Assembly: GCA_964531735.1 (NCBI GenBank)
Contig: CAZHGD010000224.1
Span: forward strand, 1-9,835
Length of the DNA stretch: 9,835 nucleotides
Source: CAZHGD01 sp964531735
GTDB taxonomy: Bacteria; Armatimonadota; UBA10988
Direction: 5' to 3'
Shown here: one piece after another, positions 6,540 through 9,835 of the stretch
Layout: each line of letters begins with the position of its first letter
Numbering within the stretch: the stretch's first letter is position 1
Notes under the pieces: generated by a model
Databases searched by the model: none
What the model was told of the DNA's origin: nothing
The model's input: the letters and a program-made list of their open reading frames with translations, nothing else
Translations under genes and position numbers: made by a program

Positions 6540-7279
6540 GACGTCCGCTGATTGTGCGGCGCTATGTGCGGAGCTTCCAGCACGCCACCGAAGGCGTGCT
6601 CGATGCCTACCGGTCGCAGCGCCACATGCGGGTGCATTTCGTCTTCATGGCGCTCAACTCGGTGCTGGCACTGGTCTACAAGCTGTCGGCGCTGGAAGTG
6701 GCCGTGGTGATGCTGACCATGTCGTTGGTGGTCTTCGCCGAGATGGTCAACACCGTCTTCGAGGCGGTGCTCAACATGGTCACCGAGACCTACAGCCCGA
6801 TGGCCCGGTTTGCCAAAGACGTGGCGGCCGGCGCGGTGCTGATCACCGCGCTCAACGCCTGCGTGGTGGCCGTCTGCATCTACTTCAACCCCGAGCGCGT
6901 CAGCCGCCTGCGGCTGGTCTGGATTGAGGGCTCGTACCACGACGCGAGCGCCACGCTACGGGCACTCGCCATGTCGGTGATGCTGCTGCTGATCCTGATC
7001 ACCGCGCTCAAGGTCGGCCGGCCCGAGGGCAGTGTGCTGCAGGGCGGCCCGGTCAGCGGGCACACGGCGTTTGCCTTCTGCTTTGCCACCTGCCTGTACT
7101 TCCTGGTGCGGCAGACCGCCGTCGTCTGGCTGGCCATGTCGCTCGCGGCCGGCACCGCGCTGCTCGTGGCGCACCTGCGACTACACGATCCCACCCAACG
7201 CGTCCGCACCGTGGCCTACGGCGCGGTCATCGGCACCGCCATCCCGATGCTGGTCTTCCGCTTGCTGGCGCGCCCGTGA
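6536..7279 (+). CDS. dgkA: Diacylglycerol kinase-like (DgkA) protein fused to a PAP2-like domain
   Basis: The 247-residue membrane protein has two parts. Residues 1-118 are a DgkA-type kinase with three membrane helices and the signature AEMVNT...FE, giving E69, N72 and E76, plus K94-D95 in AKDVAAGAVLI. These match the numbering of E. coli DgkA. Residues 140-245 are a second membrane block resembling a PAP2 lipid phosphatase: KVGRP (159-163) and VSGH (173-176). DgkA relatives in Gram-positive-like lineages phosphorylate undecaprenol, so a role in lipid-carrier recycling is the best inference. Several positions differ from the families: Q28 for E28 and N80 for D80 in the kinase, and the third PAP2 motif reads AHLRLHDPTQR, with no His at the expected site. 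It starts within the ybeY stop (ATGA) and is likely translated by coupling. It is the last gene of the cluster. Confidence 0.88.
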   Translation: MRRPLIVRRYVRSFQHATEGVLDAYRSQRHMRVHFVFMALNSVLALVYKLSALEVAVVMLTMSLVVFAEMVNTVFEAVLNMVTETYSPMARFAKDVAAGAVLITALNACVVAVCIYFNPERVSRLRLVWIEGSYHDASATLRALAMSVMLLLILITALKVGRPEGSVLQGGPVSGHTAFAFCFATCLYFLVRQTAVVWLAMSLAAGTALLVAHLRLHDPTQRVRTVAYGAVIGTAIPMLVFRLLARP

Positions 7280-7282
7280 TCA
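7277..7282. other. Shared palindrome TGATCA holding both convergent stop codons
   Basis: The plus-strand dgkA-like gene ends in TGA at 7277-7279, and the minus-strand glycoside hydrolase gene ends in TGA read from 7282-7280. Together they form the palindrome TGATCA, so there is no intergenic base and no space for a terminator between the genes. Any terminator must lie inside the opposite coding sequence. Confidence 0.9.
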
Positions 7283-9325
7283 CTCGACGCGGAGTCTGAC
7301 GAACGCCACGCTGTGACCGGGCAGGTCGAACCGGAGACGGTTCCCCTCGGTGGTCACGCTGAGTGCGCGCAGCACGTCGGCGGCCTGGTCCACCAGCGGG
7401 TTCGCCTCGGGATCATCCTGGCGCAGCAGCGTCGCCTGCACCTCGCGCGGCGCCGCGCCCTTCAGCGTGACGGTGGCCGGTATCTGGCGGCTGAGCGAGG
7501 CGTTGGCGACCACCAGAAGGACGCTCTTGCCGTCGGCGCCGCGGGTGGCCAGCAGCGGAGTCAGCGGGCCCCCATAGGTGCCGGGGCGGATCTGCGGGTC
7601 CTCGCCCGCGGCCGCCTGCCAGTACGGGGCGGAGCCCGAGATGGCGATCACTTGCTCGCCGACATGGCGGTTGAACTGGTGGTAGAGCCAGTACATGAGG
7701 AAGCGTTTGTCCGGTGCCTGCCCGGTGAGGATGCCGAAGCCGGGCGAGCGGATGGCGCTGAACATCTGCCAACTGCTGGCGCCGCGCAGCACGCCCTCGC
7801 GCGCGTAGTAGATGAGTCGCACCGCGCGATGCAACATGCCCCACGAGTTGGCGTTCCGCCAGACATCGTCTGCCACCTGACCGGCGGCTCCGCTGCTGTG
7901 GCGCCCCCATTCGGTGTCCAACTGGTAGACGGCCCGACCGGGGTTGTAGGCGCGGATGAGCGCGCCCACGCGCTGGATGCGTTCGAGGATGCGCTGGTTG
8001 TCGCCGACGGTGACAGCCTCGAACCGGCGGGTGGCGCCGCTGCCGAAGCCGGCGTAGTAGTGCGGCACCACGTAGTCGTAGGCGCCGGCGGCGCGTTGCA
8101 GCACGTAGTTGCCCCATTTGGCGCCATCGCCAATGGCGATGCCCACCTGCACCTGCGGATCCACCGCCCGTAAGGCCGTGGCGACCGCCTTCACATGGTC
8201 GGCGTAGCTCTCGGCCGTTGGGAAGGCGCGGCCCATCTGGATGCCCCAGGTGGACGAATAGGGCTCGTTGGCCACCTCGAAGTACCGGAACCCATAGCCG
8301 CGCTGCCGGGCATGGCGCAGTGCCTTGGCCCATTCTTCCGGTTCCAGCTTGCGGTTGGCGCTCTGCTCCTCCAGTTCCAAGACGATGCTCGCCAGCGGCA
8401 CGTCGATACGCCGGGCCAGCTCGGCGATCTTGTCGAGCGACTCCGTCACCGGATACCGTTCGTGCCCGACGCCATAGAAGCGGGTCAGCGGCAGGCGGAG
8501 GTCTTTGAGCGCGGCTTCGGTGGCCGGCTTGAGGGTGTACCGACCGTCGCGGTCATACGGCTCGCCCGTCCAGCCCGACACTCGGTGGAACGAGATGCCG
8601 CCGGCGGCCGGCGTGGCCGGCCGCTCCACGGTGGCGACATCGACTGTGCAATCGAGGCGTTCGCCGGGGACGAGACGCGCCGGGACCAGATCGCACTTCA
8701 GCGTGGCCTCGTCGACCAACCGGGTGGCCTGCGGATTCGTCTGGCTGGTCACCTGGACATCGTCGACCCACAGCGTCTGCTCCTCGTCGGCCCGCGTACT
8801 GGCGTTGAGGGTCAGCAGCAGGTGGGCCGCCCGTTCGGCGAAGAAGTCGAGTCCCTCGCGGACGGCGAACTGGTACTCGCGCCACTCGGTGGTGACCGGC
8901 AGCGGCCAGAAGCCGGGCGACGGGGCGTCGCGGAAGGGCGCGATGGACTCATAGGCCGTGAGGCCGAACGACGCTGAGCCGGCGTGAGCCGCGCGCGCCC
9001 AGAACCGGACTTCGATGATCGTGCCACGCCGTGGACGAACCGCACGCGCTGGCGACGAGACGACGTAGCCGCGCGTGCCGGCCGGCTTGTGGATGCGGAA
9101 GCAGCCTTGCCCGCGGTGCGGCGAAGCGGTGTCGCGAGTGTAGTTCGCCGGTGTCTTCCACTGCTCCGCACCCCACATGACCCAGTTGGCCGGTGGCGAC
9201 TGGTCGGCGGTCGCCTCGAAGTCGTCGCTGAACACGACCTCGGGTGGCGGCGCGGCGCCGGCGGACGCCACGAGCGTCGCCGCGACGGCCATCAGTCGTA
9301 GAAGCGGTGGTAGTTGCATGATCAT
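7280..9325 (-). CDS. Secreted glycoside-hydrolase-like protein (clan-A-type TIM barrel) with N-terminal CBM-like domain
   Basis: The 681-residue protein starts with a signal peptide (about 1-24, cleavage near SAGA-APPP). Residues 30-193 form a beta-sandwich resembling a carbohydrate-binding CBM4/9-type domain, beginning VFSDDFEA and ending LWVDDVQVT. From about 243 to 550 the sequence looks like a retaining clan-A barrel. The likely acid/base is E354 in FEVANEPY (NEP motif) and the likely nucleophile is E472 in QLDTEWG. The C-terminal 585-680 region looks like the beta-sandwich seen after GH39/GH51-type barrels, ending in LPGHSVAFVRL. Arabinofuranosidase- or xylosidase-like activity is plausible, but the exact family and substrate cannot be named. 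ATG at 9325 (AGGCGG four bases before it) and ATG at 9319 are both possible starts. No sugar transporter or regulator is adjacent, and the gene faces the housekeeping cluster. Confidence 0.85.
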   Translation of the reverse strand: MIMQLPPLLRLMAVAATLVASAGAAPPPEVVFSDDFEATADQSPPANWVMWGAEQWKTPANYTRDTASPHRGQGCFRIHKPAGTRGYVVSSPARAVRPRRGTIIEVRFWARAAHAGSASFGLTAYESIAPFRDAPSPGFWPLPVTTEWREYQFAVREGLDFFAERAAHLLLTLNASTRADEEQTLWVDDVQVTSQTNPQATRLVDEATLKCDLVPARLVPGERLDCTVDVATVERPATPAAGGISFHRVSGWTGEPYDRDGRYTLKPATEAALKDLRLPLTRFYGVGHERYPVTESLDKIAELARRIDVPLASIVLELEEQSANRKLEPEEWAKALRHARQRGYGFRYFEVANEPYSSTWGIQMGRAFPTAESYADHVKAVATALRAVDPQVQVGIAIGDGAKWGNYVLQRAAGAYDYVVPHYYAGFGSGATRRFEAVTVGDNQRILERIQRVGALIRAYNPGRAVYQLDTEWGRHSSGAAGQVADDVWRNANSWGMLHRAVRLIYYAREGVLRGASSWQMFSAIRSPGFGILTGQAPDKRFLMYWLYHQFNRHVGEQVIAISGSAPYWQAAAGEDPQIRPGTYGGPLTPLLATRGADGKSVLLVVANASLSRQIPATVTLKGAAPREVQATLLRQDDPEANPLVDQAADVLRALSVTTEGNRLRFDLPGHSVAFVRLRVE

Positions 9326-9597
9326 CTCGCCGCCTGTGCGGCCGGGGCGGCAGCAGGCCTGTCTCGCGTAGTGGTTGGCGGACGGCCCGCGAAGTCCTGC
9401 TGGCGGCGGCCCAACTGGTCTGTTAGGTGCTGAAGCGTCGCCAGTTGCCCAAAGTAACGCGTACAGAACACAGTACTGCGCATCGGCTGTGGTATGGCGA
9501 CACTCTAACCCCCAGGCTACCTCGCTGACGGGGCGGGCCGGGCGCGCTCACTGCGCCGCCAGGCCACGTGCGCCGGCGGGCCTGTGTGGCGGTTCGG
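9326..9597. other. Non-coding gap upstream of the glycoside hydrolase and the last gene
   Basis: This 272-bp stretch separates two divergently oriented genes and should contain their promoters. It is less GC-rich around 9450-9510 than its surroundings. It holds one imperfect inverted repeat: CGCGTAC (9458-9464) against GTAC-T-GCG (9473-9480), with one bulged T and an 8-base spacer. I found no convincing -35/-10 pair on either strand. The open frame across it (9375-9614) shows no family features. Confidence 0.4.
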
Positions 9598-9835
9598 ATG
9601 GCCATGACACCTGAGGATCCTGACGGCAAGCAGCCCTCGCCGCTAGCGGACGAGGCGGCCGGCGTTCCGACCGAAGGTCCGAGTGTGGCCGCGCGAACAC
9701 CGCGCGACGCGCGGCGGTGGCACCATCAGCGCCGGCACCGCCGCGGCGCGATCTTGGCCGACGCGGCGCCAGGCGCTCCGGGCGCCCGCCCCGAGGGTGA
9801 GCCGCAGGCAGCCGACGGGCCGGCGCCGCCGGTCG
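9598..9835 (+). CDS. Unidentified protein, N-terminal part only (runs off the window)
   Basis: An open frame begins at ATG 9598 or 9604 (MAMTPEDPDG) and stays open to the right edge, about 79 codons. An in-frame GTG at 9586 is a further possible start, and none of the three has a strong ribosome site. The visible part is low-complexity: an acidic, Pro-rich start, then a basic patch with HHQRRHRRG near residues 43-51, then an Ala/Pro/Gly-rich stretch. This looks like a disordered N-terminal extension, so the functional domain probably lies beyond the window. No family is recognised. Confidence is limited because GC-rich DNA readily gives open frames, but orientation and position after a clear gap favour a real gene. 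Confidence 0.5.
   Translation, partial: MAMTPEDPDGKQPSPLADEAAGVPTEGPSVAARTPRDARRWHHQRRHRRGAILADAAPGAPGARPEGEPQAADGPAPPV

Noticed and set aside
7313..8173. Plus-strand open frame (286 codons) opposite the glycoside hydrolase
   Set aside because: The minus strand encodes a coherent enzyme with signal peptide and catalytic motifs; this frame is its antisense shadow.
9375..9614. 79-codon plus-strand frame across the intergenic gap
   Set aside because: It has no ribosome site, no family features and it overlaps the start of the better-placed frame at 9598.
1..9835. CRISPR array, insertion sequence, prophage or toxin-antitoxin system
   Set aside because: No regularly spaced repeats, transposase, integrase or terminal inverted repeats were seen. 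The tRNA gene shows no duplicated 3' end that would mark an integration site within the window.

Overview
The window is high-GC bacterial chromosome, almost fully coding, in a free-living Gram-negative-like or deep-branching bacterium. No phage, transposon, plasmid or CRISPR signature is visible. The mix of genes (bifunctional-type Nnr, bS21, 7TM-HD phosphodiesterase, a DgkA-PAP2 fusion, and a secreted clan-A-type glycoside hydrolase) fits an Armatimonadota, Planctomycetota or related uncultured lineage. That placement is inference, and the sequence alone does not fix the phylum.

Layout. Positions 1-701 (minus) hold the start of nnr, the NAD(P)H-hydrate repair gene, which runs off the left edge. 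A 90-bp divergent gap separates it from a short-chain dehydrogenase/reductase (792-1574, plus). Next comes a near-consensus sigma70-type promoter (1603-1631) and a tRNA-Val(GAC) (1642-1715). A GC-rich hairpin without a T-run follows.

From 1771 to 7279 a tight plus-strand cluster runs HIT-family hydrolase, rpsU (bS21), yqeY-like, phoH, a PgpH/YqfF-type 7TM-HD phosphodiesterase, ybeY, and a DgkA-PAP2 fusion. Gaps are 11-59 bp, and ybeY and dgkA overlap by 4 bp. This is a known conserved bacterial neighbourhood linking translation and rRNA maturation (bS21, YbeY, PhoH), tRNA/amidotransferase-like YqeY, cyclic-di-AMP turnover (PgpH type) and lipid-carrier phosphorylation (DgkA type). The tRNA promoter is the only clear strong promoter ahead of the cluster.

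On the minus strand (7280-9325) a secreted glycoside-hydrolase-like protein converges on the cluster with no base between the two stop codons. After a 272-bp non-coding stretch, a plus-strand gene of unknown function begins near 9598 and runs off the right edge.

No clearly new multi-gene system is visible. The most interesting signals are changes at conserved catalytic or metal-binding positions in three consecutive genes (PgpH-like His to Ser, YbeY His to Asp, and the DgkA-PAP2 fusion at several sites), the possible tRNA-headed operon, and the unassigned glycoside hydrolase.
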